Assembly: GCA_028712845.1 (NCBI GenBank)
Contig: JAQTPO010000133.1
Location: 1-5,277 of the forward strand
Source: Dehalococcoidales bacterium
Lineage (GTDB): Bacteria > Chloroflexota > Dehalococcoidia > Dehalococcoidales > Fen-1064
DNA length: 5,277 nt
Reading direction: 5' to 3'
A model generated the notes under the pieces. That model saw nothing but the letters and a program-made list of their open reading frames with translations. It had not been told where the DNA came from and ran no database searches. Below are positions 1 to 5,277 of this stretch, piece after piece (positions within the stretch are counted from its first letter, which is position 1; every line of letters starts with the position of its first letter). Made by a program: the position numbers and the translations under genes.

Positions 1-147
1 TGGTCGTTGGTTAAGCGTGGTATTAGCGGTTGTTATCATAATGTTAGTCCTAAATATCTCCAAAATTACGTTGACGAATATTCATTCCGTTTCAGCCATA
101 GAAAAGACGAAAAGCCTATGTTTCAGTCTTTTCTAAATCAGATTTAA
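1..147 (+). CDS. IS1595 family (ISXO2-like) transposase, C-terminal end, cut by window edge
   Basis: The open frame enters from the left edge and ends at TAA 145-147, giving the last 48 residues of a protein. It begins WSLVKRGISGCYHNVS and continues with a YVDEYSFRFSHRK segment. The pattern WS..KRG..G.YH.V....L..Y..E..FR...R is typical of the C-terminal end of the ISXO2-like DDE transposase domain of the IS1595 family, which catalyses cut-and-paste movement of the element. The zinc-ribbon N-terminus and the catalytic aspartates would lie outside the window, so whether the gene is intact cannot be judged. The C-terminus looks natural: a cluster of FR and HR residues is followed by a short tail. 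Its stop codon overlaps the stop codon of the convergent gene at 144-446, leaving no intergenic gap in which an IS end could lie directly after the gene. Confidence 0.85.
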   Translation, partial: WSLVKRGISGCYHNVSPKYLQNYVDEYSFRFSHRKDEKPMFQSFLNQI

Positions 148-446
148 TCACTAAAACGCTGACTGTCTTTATATCGTTCTATATTCCTAGAATTACACAG
201 AGCAATAGCCAGAGTTTTTTCCTCTTCGTAAATTGCTCCGCAAGCAAGGCATTCTAAATAATTTTCATATCGCCTATCATATATGTACATCTTATACTTA
301 TTAAACCAAACAGCCTTCTTGTGACAATTAGGGCATTCCTGCAATTTGCCCATCTTGGCATCAACGAACATTTGCGCTGCACAATTAGAATCATCTTCTA
401 ATTCCTGCAATTCATTTGCCCGTTCAATATTATCGGAGTTAGCCAT
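144..446 (-). CDS. Small zinc-ribbon protein, function unknown
   Basis: This encodes a 100-aa soluble protein. I do not recognise a named family. It carries two Cys pairs, CPNC and CLAC, about 30 residues apart, which is the layout of a zinc ribbon. The spacer is rich in Tyr, Lys and Arg (KYKMYIYDRRYENY), and the N-terminus is acidic and probably helical. There is no signal peptide or membrane segment. Two starts are possible: GTG at 450-452, giving a 4-bp GTGA overlap with the upstream gene, or ATG at 444-446, which has GAGAAG at 5 nt spacing. I chose the ATG. It is the third gene of the leftward cluster, 2 nt after the stop of the 67-aa gene, so translational coupling is likely. Its stop (144-146) overlaps that of the convergent transposase. 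Zinc ribbons of this size can bind nucleic acid or protein, but no role can be assigned. The DNA is clearly more AT-rich than ileS. Confidence 0.72.
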   Translation of the reverse strand: MANSDNIERANELQELEDDSNCAAQMFVDAKMGKLQECPNCHKKAVWFNKYKMYIYDRRYENYLECLACGAIYEEEKTLAIALCNSRNIERYKDSQRFSD

Positions 447-448
447 TT

Positions 449-652
449 TCACTTCTCGTTTGAATCGGTAGATTTCTTATTAATTGGCTGGCATACCTTG
501 TCAAGATTGGTAAGGAATTGCTCTTTAGTGATTTCTTGTCTTTCCATTTTACGAGGTCTAGTTTTTTGTTCAGGTTTAGCAGATAAATCAAACCCCCTTA
601 CCCACTCACCTTCTTTAAAACCCTTAATGTTAATTATCTTTAACTCTCTCAT
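449..652 (-). CDS. 67-aa charged hypothetical protein
   Basis: This is a short, strongly charged soluble protein rich in Lys, Arg and Glu, with no membrane segment. The N-terminal half (RELKIINIKGFKEGEWVRGF) may form a small beta-rich unit. A basic linker (KTRPRK) leads to a predicted helix in the style ITKEQFLTNLDKV, followed by a polar tail. 'T/S-xEEF...L.KV..P' helices occur in many small hypothetical proteins, but I assign no function. The start is ATG at 650-652 with a strong AAAGGAG site (660-666) at 7 nt spacing. That site lies inside the last codons of the upstream gene. The first 23 bp overlap the end of that gene, and the stop lies 2 nt from the next start, so the three genes are very probably cotranscribed and translationally coupled. 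The dedicated ribosome binding site is the main reason to believe in this small gene. Confidence 0.68.
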   Translation of the reverse strand: MRELKIINIKGFKEGEWVRGFDLSAKPEQKTRPRKMERQEITKEQFLTNLDKVCQPINKKSTDSNEK

Positions 653-1040
653 TGTCTAGCTCCTTTCGTATTACATTAATTGATTCTTCATTTTTATAGT
701 CACCATCTACGGATACTGTAAAAATGTATCTGCCAATATACTCAAAACCTAAAAATAATTGGTAAATTAAGTAAGTATTCATATTGACTAATGTATTTAA
801 TTCTGGCACTTTATACTTTATATCATATGATTTCAATTCTCCCAATCTGTCATGTTTTATCTTGATAGTGATGATTTTATGAGATAGTGTTTCTGTAGCA
901 CTAAAATTAGCTTTCATTATCAAATAAATAAGGGCTTTATTTCCATTGTGTATCGTAAATTGGTTTACTATTTCATCTATACTTAAAAACTCATCCTTTA
1001 ATTTATACGCTTTCGCAACAATAATCCATTGAATATCCAT
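630..1040 (-). CDS. DUF6941-like protein of unknown function
   Basis: This encodes 136 aa and is the first gene of the leftward cluster. The layout resembles the DUF6941-type family: an N-terminal strand (IQWIIVAKAYKLKDEFLSI), a middle segment of alternating hydrophobic residues with KIITIKIKHDRLGEL, and a C-terminal pair of strands with GRYIFTVSVDGDY near residues 103-116. The family signature as I remember it is a protein opening with 'I..A......GKLSI.GIF' and closing with 'G.Y.F.I.VDG'. A compact all-beta soluble fold is inferred. No catalytic residues are evident and no function is known for the family. The start is ATG 1038-1040 with TAGGAG at 7 nt spacing. A TATAAT box on the same strand (1070-1075) and a small dyad lie just upstream. 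Codons are strongly AT-biased compared with ileS, which suggests horizontal acquisition. The family call is from pattern memory and needs a profile search. Confidence 0.75.
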   Translation of the reverse strand: MDIQWIIVAKAYKLKDEFLSIDEIVNQFTIHNGNKALIYLIMKANFSATETLSHKIITIKIKHDRLGELKSYDIKYKVPELNTLVNMNTYLIYQLFLGFEYIGRYIFTVSVDGDYKNEESINVIRKELDNERVKDN

Positions 1041-1051
1041 AAAATCACTCC

Positions 1052-1064
1052 TACCAACCTGGTA
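1052..1064. promoter_or_regulatory. Small perfect dyad, operator-like
   Basis: TACCA and TGGTA form a perfect 5-bp inverted repeat around ACC. The dyad sits between the -10 box of the leftward cluster and its ribosome binding site, covering the expected transcription start. It could be a repressor half-site pair or a weak RNA hairpin. The repeat is short enough to be chance. Confidence 0.25.
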
Positions 1065-1069
1065 AGAGG

Positions 1070-1075
1070 ATTATA
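1070..1075 (-). promoter_or_regulatory. Candidate -10 box for the leftward small-gene cluster
   Basis: Read on the minus strand this is a perfect TATAAT, 30 bp upstream of the ATG at 1040. Transcription would start near 1063. At 17 bp spacing the -35 position is TGTCAA (1093-1098), a poor match, so the promoter may be weak or need an activator. The same six bases read TTGACA on the plus strand and may serve the divergent gene. Confidence 0.5.
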
Positions 1076-1092
1076 CAACTTTTGTATTGATA

Positions 1093-1122
1093 TTGACATT
1101 TAGTTTACTCCTAACGTAAGAT
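1093..1122 (+). promoter_or_regulatory. Candidate promoter for the 77-aa gene
   Basis: A perfect TTGACA (1093-1098) is followed after 18 bp by TAAGAT (1117-1122), which matches four of six consensus -10 bases. Transcription would start near 1129, giving a leader of about 20 nt that contains AGGAG (1138-1142). Confidence 0.5.
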
Positions 1123-1149
1123 TTTGCTATAAATTGCAGGAGTTAAATA

Positions 1150-1383
1150 ATGTATAAATACAGCACTATTAGCGAATCAATAGAATTTCTATACCCATTT
1201 AAAGATTTAACAAACGATACCATTGCTTCACGCATAAATAATGCTGTTAGTAGAGCACTCTCACAGTTCCCGATAAACTATCCGAAATTGCACGATGAAG
1301 GGTGGGAGATAATTTCTCATAATCTATGTCTTTTAGAGAACCGTCTGGTAATATCTCTTTTACTACGCCGTCAATCGCAATAG
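1150..1383 (+). CDS. 77-aa hypothetical protein with DUF4177-like 'EGWE' motif
   Basis: This is a small soluble protein. Its C-terminal half reads LHDEGWEIISHNL, then NRLVISLLLRR. That layout, an 'EGWE.(V/I)S' turn followed by a short strand and a terminal strand ending in basic residues, recurs in many small bacterial and phage proteins, including DUF4177-type sequences with '..GAEGWELV.....ILKR'. A helix-strand fold is inferred, and the molecular role is unknown. The start is ATG 1150 with AGGAG at 7 nt spacing and a TTGACA/TAAGAT promoter upstream. It is transcribed divergently from the three-gene cluster across a 109-bp region, so the two units may share control. It ends about 90 bp before a transposase remnant and no clear terminator follows it. 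A 63-aa antisense frame with its own good ribosome binding site overlaps it (1247-1438). I prefer this strand because of the family-like C-terminus. Confidence 0.65.
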   Translation: MYKYSTISESIEFLYPFKDLTNDTIASRINNAVSRALSQFPINYPKLHDEGWEIISHNLCLLENRLVISLLLRRQSQ

Positions 1384-1474
1384 TAGTACAACGGATTATG
1401 ATTTTTAGGTGTTTTATCGGTTTCCCCCTTTTTACCATCCTATATCACCCCCTTTTGGGGAGATAATAGGATTT
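1384..1474. other. Non-coding gap with GC-rich hairpin at the IS remnant junction
   Basis: I see no convincing gene here. At 1439-1470 there is an imperfect inverted repeat: CCTAT/ATAGG on the outside and CCCC/GGGG around a TTTT loop on the inside. No T-run follows on either strand, so it is not a normal intrinsic terminator. On the minus strand the same bases provide an AAGGGGGTGA ribosome-binding sequence in front of ATG 1438. The hairpin ends about where transposase homology begins, so it may mark the deletion or insertion junction. Confidence 0.4.
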
Positions 1475-1810
1475 GGTTGCAACGTGACTTTAAGGGATAA
1501 GCACCTTCTGGAAACAGAAGAAGGCAGGGATTTACTGGACAGAAGGAAACACGATGTTGAACCTACTTTTGGAGACATCAAACATAATATGGGTTTCAGG
1601 AAGCTCCTGCTGCGTCTGATACCGAAAGTGAACACGGAGGTAGGGCTGATATCCATAGCACATAATATCAAGAAGATAAAAACATGGCTGGGTATGCCGG
1701 AGTTAGTGATAAATACGGTAACAAATCCCTAAACCGTAACAAGCTATCGACTTCTGGGGAAGAGGTAACACTAATTATAATGAACTCGGAGTTTTCGGAC
1801 AACCTCTGAC
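1471..1810 (+). mobile_element. IS1182-family element, 3' remnant
   Basis: This is the right-hand part of an insertion sequence: the transposase C-terminus (1475-1732), then about 78 bp of non-coding DNA. That DNA ends in a segment reading GGAGTTTTCGGACAACCTCT (1790-1809), which looks like an IS terminal repeat. No inverted copy (AGAGGTTGTCCG...) exists in 1041-1475, so the left end and most of the element are missing. Both boundaries are estimates. Confidence 0.65.
1475..1732 (+). pseudogene. IS1182 family transposase, C-terminal fragment
   Basis: About 85 residues match the C-terminal end of IS1182-type DDE transposases: LETEEGRDLLDRRK, then DVEPTFGDIKHNMGFRKLLL, then KVNTEVGLISIAHNIKK. 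The Glu of 'VEPTFGDIK' (codon 1559-1561) is the expected last residue of the DDE triad, with the Lys seven positions on, as in the E-(6)-K part of the signature. The N-terminal domain and both catalytic Asp residues are absent. The frame stays open back to an ATG at 1409, but residues before about 1475 do not look like transposase and no good ribosome binding site precedes that ATG. The fragment therefore cannot be active. The remaining frame carries no internal stop, so the truncation may be fairly recent. It converges on ileS, with tail-to-tail stop codons about 90 bp apart. Confidence 0.82.
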
Positions 1811-1823
1811 AATTCAATATAAC

Positions 1824-4800
1824 CTATACTCTTTTCACTCCCAGAAGTAGTAGATGCCCGGAGAGCTTAAAATTCTCCGTGTAAGCTCCCTCTTCAGGCT
1901 GGCTATCGGTAAGACTCCTGGATAGAGTTTCCTGTTTCAGGTAATCGGCAAAATCCGTCATTACCTGCCGTAGGTAGTCATCGCCCTGATAGTAGGTGGT
2001 GATGTAGTCCGTAATCTCAAAACCGGCCGTTTTCCGCATGGTTTGCAGACGGTGCACAATTTCCCGCGCCAGACCTTCTTTTAATAATTCAGGGGGCACA
2101 TCTTTAGGTATGGCGACAGTAACCTCCCCTTCAGAGCCCATGCAAAATTCTGATGCATTTAATTCTTCCGTGTTATCGGCGAATGCCAGCGCCTTCACAT
2201 TAAGTTCTTCTAATATCTGCGGTGTCAGTCGTTTTAGCCCCTCCCTCTCACGTTGGGAAGCGACTTTTACGATTGCCTGTGCCAGCGGCTGACGCACCTT
2301 GATACTCGCCTGACTGCGGGCGGCTCTGCCGAGACTGCATACCTTCATTGCCAGTTGTGTATCTGCAGATAAGTCGCGGTTAATCCTGCTCTCATCCGCC
2401 ACCGGGAAATCAGTCAGATGAACACTGACAGGCGCATCCTTATCAACTGCTCTCACCATGTTCTGATAGATTTCTTCGGCGATATACGGCGTGAAAGGAG
2501 CTAATAATTTCGCTACCGTCACCAGGCACTGGTAGAGTGTATTGTATGCCGATAGTTTATCGGTATCGCTTTCGCTCTTCCAGAAACGCCGCCGACTCCT
2601 CCGTACGTACCAGTTGGACAGCATATCGACGAACTCCTCTATCTTGCGGCCAGCGCCGGTGGGGTTATAGTTCTCCAGCGCCGAATCGACATCCAGAATC
2701 AGCTGATTCAGTTCGGAGAGTATCCATCTGTCCAATTCCGGTAGTTCCGAAGTTGTTTTCTGCGTGCCGGGTTTGTAGTTATCGATATTAGCGTACATCA
2801 CGAAGAAGGAGTACACATTCCACAGTGTCAGCAGGAACTGGCGGGTGATATCTGCCACCATCTTCGTATCAAAACGATGCACACTGCCGGGCGGCGCTGA
2901 GGTATAGCAGTACCAACGTAGAGCGTCTGCCCCGTGCAGTTTGACCACTTCCATCGGTTTTACCACATTGCCTTTGCTCTTGCTCATCTTTTCGCCTTTG
3001 GCATCCAGAACGAGCTCCAGACAGATGCAGTTTTTGTAGCACGGTCGGTCGAATAGAAGTGTAGAGATAGCATGCAGACTATAGAACCACCCGCGAGTCT
3101 GATCAACTCCTTCGCAGATGTAATCGGCTTGCTTCATGACTTTATCAAATTCGTCTTTGTTTTCGAACGGATAGTGTGCCTGGGCAAAAGGCATCGAGCC
3201 GGAATCAAACCAGCAGTCAATCACTTCGGGAGCGCGTTTCATTTGTCCGCCGCAACTGGTGCAGGCGAAGGTGGCATCATCCACGAAAGGACGGTGTAAA
3301 TCGAGCGGCTCTTTCAGTCCGTTAAAACCGGGCTTGCTCTTAATTTCATCTACACTGCCGACGCATTCAAAAGCGCCGCATTTTTCACATTTCCAGACAG
3401 GCAGAGGCGTGCCCCAGTAACGTTCACGGGAGAATGCCCAGTCCACATTGTTTTCCAGCCAGTTGCCGAAGCGTCCGGACTTGATGTGTTCCGGGTACCA
3501 GTTGATTTCCTTGTTGCCGTTGATGAGGGCTTCTTTCACGGCAGTGGTTTTGATATACCAGCTCTGCTTGGCGTAATAGACCAGCGGTGCATTACATCGC
3601 CAGCAGAAGGGATAGGTGTGACGCACTGTGCCGCTCTTGAAGAGAAGCCCGCGTCGTTTTAAATCTTCCAGCACCAGCGGGTCGGCGGCTTTAATGAATT
3701 TGCCGGCGAAGGGATAACTACCGATGATTTTGCCCTGCAAATCGACATTATGGACAAAATCCAGCCCGTTCTCCTGCCCTGCCTGATAGTCGGCTTCTCC
3801 ATATGCCGGCGCAATGTGCACGATGCCCGTGCCGTCTTCCATCGAGACGAAATCTGCGGCAATCACGTGGTACACCAGCTTTGCATCCGGTTTCTGTGTT
3901 TTCAGCTCGGTAGCCGATTCAAAACGCCTGCGTTCTACACCAAAGCTGTGGGGATTGAACAGAGGCTCATACTCCACGCCGACCAGTTCCCTTCCCTTTA
4001 GTTTCTCAATAACAGGATTTTCACCGAGACCAGCCTGTTTTCTCAGCGCATCGGCGAAAATGAGATATTCATCGTCAACCTCGACTACTGCGTATTCTGC
4101 ATCGAGCGCAACCGCTACCGCAGTATTGCCCGGCAGTGTCCACGGTGTAGTCGTCCATGCCAGCAAATAAGTTTTCTTCTCTTGAGATAGTTTACGTATC
4201 TTACTCAATGCAGGTGAGTCCTGATTAGACTTAAGGTGTGTTCTAAATTTGATGTACACGGATGGGTCTGCCGTATCATCCTGGTAACCCAGCGCCACCT
4301 CGTGGGAGCTTAAGGATGTGCCACAGCGCGGGCAGTGCGGCGTTACTTTGTAGCCCTGATAAATCAGCCCTTTGTCCCACATCTGTTTGATTGCCCACCA
4401 GACCGACTCGATGTAGCTGTTATTCATCGTAATATAGGCATGTTCCAGGTCAACCCAGTAAGCAATCCTTTCGGTGAGCATGTCCCACTCTTTCAGGTAT
4501 TTGAAGACGCTTGCCCGGCATTTAGCATTGAACTGCTCGACGCCGTATGCCTCAATCTGTGCCTTGCCGGAGAAACCGAGTTCCTTCTCCACTTCAAGCT
4601 CAACGGGTAAACCGTGCGTGTCCCACCCGGCGATACGCGGGGCATAGTAACCTTTCATTACCTTATAGCGGGTGATGATATCTTTATAAGCTCTGGCGAG
4701 AACATGATGAATACCCGGATTGCCGTTAGCGGTGGGTGGTCCTTCGTAAAGTACAAATCTGGGTTTGCCCTCACGATTCTGCACGCTCTTTTCGAAAATA

Positions 4801-4877
4801 TGATTTTGCTTCCAGAATTCCAGAAGCTTCTCTTCGGTTTGCGGGAAATTAACCCGACTGTTTACCGGATTGAACAT
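1824..4877 (-). CDS. ileS: Isoleucyl-tRNA synthetase, type 2 (IleRS2), with GIHH signature
   Basis: This cytoplasmic class I enzyme joins isoleucine to tRNA-Ile using ATP and hydrolyses mischarged Val-tRNA-Ile. The 1017 residues match the longer, eukaryote-like type 2 rather than the roughly 930-aa type 1, and no zinc site is seen at the C-terminus. Seen in order: YEGPPTANGNP then GIHH (55-58, the HIGH signature in altered form); GWDTHGLPVE (84-93); CPRC (182-185); the editing domain with WTTTPWT (241-247) and GTGIVHIAP...D363; CWRC (425-428); two CxxC pairs (497/500 and 539/542) forming a likely zinc site; DQTRGW (592-597); KMSKS (630-634); and the anticodon-binding domain from about 712, including NWYVRRSRRRFW. 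The start ATG has TAGGAG at 7 nt spacing. A T-box riboswitch precedes it. Downstream lies an IS remnant, and no native terminator is visible. The gene appears intact and is less AT-rich than the accessory patch. Confidence 0.98.
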   Translation of the reverse strand: MFNPVNSRVNFPQTEEKLLEFWKQNHIFEKSVQNREGKPRFVLYEGPPTANGNPGIHHVLARAYKDIITRYKVMKGYYAPRIAGWDTHGLPVELEVEKELGFSGKAQIEAYGVEQFNAKCRASVFKYLKEWDMLTERIAYWVDLEHAYITMNNSYIESVWWAIKQMWDKGLIYQGYKVTPHCPRCGTSLSSHEVALGYQDDTADPSVYIKFRTHLKSNQDSPALSKIRKLSQEKKTYLLAWTTTPWTLPGNTAVAVALDAEYAVVEVDDEYLIFADALRKQAGLGENPVIEKLKGRELVGVEYEPLFNPHSFGVERRRFESATELKTQKPDAKLVYHVIAADFVSMEDGTGIVHIAPAYGEADYQAGQENGLDFVHNVDLQGKIIGSYPFAGKFIKAADPLVLEDLKRRGLLFKSGTVRHTYPFCWRCNAPLVYYAKQSWYIKTTAVKEALINGNKEINWYPEHIKSGRFGNWLENNVDWAFSRERYWGTPLPVWKCEKCGAFECVGSVDEIKSKPGFNGLKEPLDLHRPFVDDATFACTSCGGQMKRAPEVIDCWFDSGSMPFAQAHYPFENKDEFDKVMKQADYICEGVDQTRGWFYSLHAISTLLFDRPCYKNCICLELVLDAKGEKMSKSKGNVVKPMEVVKLHGADALRWYCYTSAPPGSVHRFDTKMVADITRQFLLTLWNVYSFFVMYANIDNYKPGTQKTTSELPELDRWILSELNQLILDVDSALENYNPTGAGRKIEEFVDMLSNWYVRRSRRRFWKSESDTDKLSAYNTLYQCLVTVAKLLAPFTPYIAEEIYQNMVRAVDKDAPVSVHLTDFPVADESRINRDLSADTQLAMKVCSLGRAARSQASIKVRQPLAQAIVKVASQREREGLKRLTPQILEELNVKALAFADNTEELNASEFCMGSEGEVTVAIPKDVPPELLKEGLAREIVHRLQTMRKTAGFEITDYITTYYQGDDYLRQVMTDFADYLKQETLSRSLTDSQPEEGAYTENFKLSGHLLLLGVKRV

Positions 4878-4900
4878 GATAATGCTCCTATATTGTTAGT

Positions 4901-4934
4901 ATAAAAAATAATCCCGCCCCTTAAGGGACGGGAT
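4901..4934 (-). terminator. Regulated intrinsic terminator of the T-box
   Basis: A 10-bp stem, ATCCCGTCCC with GGGGCGGGAT (4911-4934, one U-G pair), closes a TTAA loop and is followed by TATTTTTTAT on the transcript strand. It ends 11 bp before the ribosome binding site of ileS. Confidence 0.95.
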
Positions 4935-4957
4935 AGACTGACCCGCGGTACCACCCT
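4924..4957 (-). promoter_or_regulatory. T-box antiterminator
   Basis: Helix AGGG/CCCU, the 7-nt bulge UGGUACC, then helix CGGG/CCCG form the canonical antiterminator. UGGU in the bulge pairs with the ACCA end of uncharged tRNA-Ile. The 3' arm (4924-4934) is also the 5' arm of the terminator, so the two structures exclude each other. Confidence 0.92.
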
Positions 4958-5184
4958 ATTTCCCCGCATAAACGGGGCGCTCTTTCAGGACACATAACAA
5001 TGCCCTCGTCACTGCTAACGGTTGACGGCTCCGACCAAGCCTACTGCCCCCTGATTCCTCAGGACGTTTCGGTTGGTAGCTCAGGAGGGATTTTCAGAGA
5101 ATCGGGTACGTCTGCTCACACCATGCCAGACTCGCTGTCCACCCTTGCGCCCTTACTCTTCTCCTTCAACGCTTTACACGGTAA

Positions 5185-5213
5185 AGTATATCATGTCAGG
5201 CGCATGAAATCAA
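5185..5213 (-). promoter_or_regulatory. ileS promoter (sigma-70/sigma-A type)
   Basis: On the minus strand TTGATT (5208-5213) is followed after exactly 17 bp by TATACT (5185-5190), matching four and five of the six consensus bases. Transcription would start near 5178, just before the pairing arm of Stem I, which supports the call. The leader would be about 300 nt. Confidence 0.82.
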
Positions 5214-5232
5214 TGTGTTGTGCGCTTGCTAT

Positions 5233-5271
5233 GCGGTCGGTATGCGAGCCTGTACTAAAGTACCGAGCCGC
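5233..5271. repeat. Imperfect dyad upstream of the ileS promoter
   Basis: GCGGTCGGTA (5233-5242) faces TACCGAGCCGC (5261-5271), complementary except for a one-base offset. GTACT/AGTAC forms a small inner palindrome at 5252-5261. On the minus strand GGCTCGGTAC and GGCTCGCATAC also make an imperfect direct repeat. No T-run is visible inside the window, so a terminator is not supported. A protein-binding site or repeat-family element is possible. Confidence 0.4.
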
Positions 5272-5277
5272 ATTTGC

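Larger units (their letters stand above)
4901..5178 (-). ncRNA. T-box riboswitch leader of ileS (tRNA-Ile responsive)
   Basis: This cis-acting leader binds tRNA-Ile: uncharged tRNA stabilises the antiterminator and ileS is transcribed, while charged tRNA leaves the terminator formed. Read on the minus strand it has AGTA (5154-5157) near the base of Stem I, an AGCGAG bulge motif (5131-5136), and a distal loop with GGTGTGAG (5115-5122) closed by GTCTG/CAGAC. Next come CTGAA leading to a probable ATC specifier (5089-5091), then CTCCT, which pairs with the AGGAG that opens Stem I. A CCCCGT/GCGGGG hairpin (4962-4977) is Stem III. The 14-nt T-box AGGGTGGTACCGCG is at 4944-4957. The ATC codon specifies Ile, and the UGGU bulge suits a tRNA with discriminator base A, both as expected for ileS. 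The 5' end is inferred from the promoter. An ATT at 5100-5102 is a less well placed alternative specifier. Confidence 0.95.

Noticed and set aside
450..452. GTG start for the zinc-ribbon gene
   Set aside because: It would give a neat 4-bp GTGA overlap, but the purine-rich GAGAAG is spaced correctly only for the ATG at 444-446. It remains a possible alternative.
1409..1474. ATG 1409 as the start of the transposase fragment
   Set aside because: The residues encoded before about 1475 do not resemble transposase, and no good ribosome binding site precedes the ATG. The frame is probably open there by chance.
1432..1671. 79-aa minus-strand frame opposite the IS1182 remnant
   Set aside because: It lies antisense to a clear transposase sequence, and its Ser/Pro/Leu-rich composition is typical of a shadow frame.
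2038..4904. Several 67-118-aa frames overlapping ileS on both strands
   Set aside because: All lie within the coding sequence of a confidently identified enzyme or its 5' junction, and none shows recognisable family features.
5098..5102. ATT at 5100-5102 as the T-box specifier codon
   Set aside because: It lies too far from the CTCCT arm that closes Stem I. The ATC at 5089-5091 follows the GAA of the specifier loop and fits better, and both encode Ile.
1..5277. CRISPR array, tRNA or rRNA genes
   Set aside because: No regularly spaced repeats were seen, and no cloverleaf or rRNA-like segment was recognised. The tRNA-related signals belong to the T-box.

Overview
The window reads as bacterial chromosomal DNA in which a housekeeping locus, ileS with its T-box leader, sits next to a short AT-rich accessory patch littered with insertion-sequence remains. 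The T-box, the Shine-Dalgarno sites and a type-2 IleRS fit a Gram-positive-type or Chloroflexota (for example Dehalococcoidia-like) bacterium. The sequence alone does not settle the phylum.

Layout, left to right. Positions 1-147 (+) hold the C-terminal end of an IS1595/ISXO2-type transposase cut by the window edge. Positions 144-1040 (-) hold three tightly packed small genes read leftwards: a 136-aa DUF6941-like protein, a 67-aa charged protein and a 100-aa protein with a CxxC...CxxC zinc ribbon. They overlap or nearly abut and probably form one transcript from a promoter near 1070. Positions 1041-1149 are a divergent control region with candidate promoters on both strands and a small dyad. 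Positions 1150-1383 (+) encode a 77-aa protein with an 'EGWE...LLLRR' ending. Positions 1475-1732 (+) are the 3' remnant of an IS1182-family transposase, whose likely right end stops about 14 bp before the ileS stop codon.

Positions 1824-4877 (-) encode a complete type-2 isoleucyl-tRNA synthetase of 1017 aa. The HIGH signature reads GIHH (residues 55-58), with its first and third positions swapped. This is the altered signature reported for IleRS2 enzymes that are hyper-resistant to mupirocin. Upstream lies a full T-box riboswitch: a promoter (5185-5213), Stem I with AGTA, AG-bulge and GGTG distal motifs, a probable ATC (Ile) specifier, Stem III, the T-box sequence with a UGGU bulge, and an overlapping intrinsic terminator. 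Uncharged tRNA-Ile would therefore switch on synthesis of the enzyme that charges it.

The best leads are the GIHH active site under T-box control and the uncharacterised three-gene cluster. The cluster begins exactly at the transposase stop codon, which raises the possibility that it is IS cargo.
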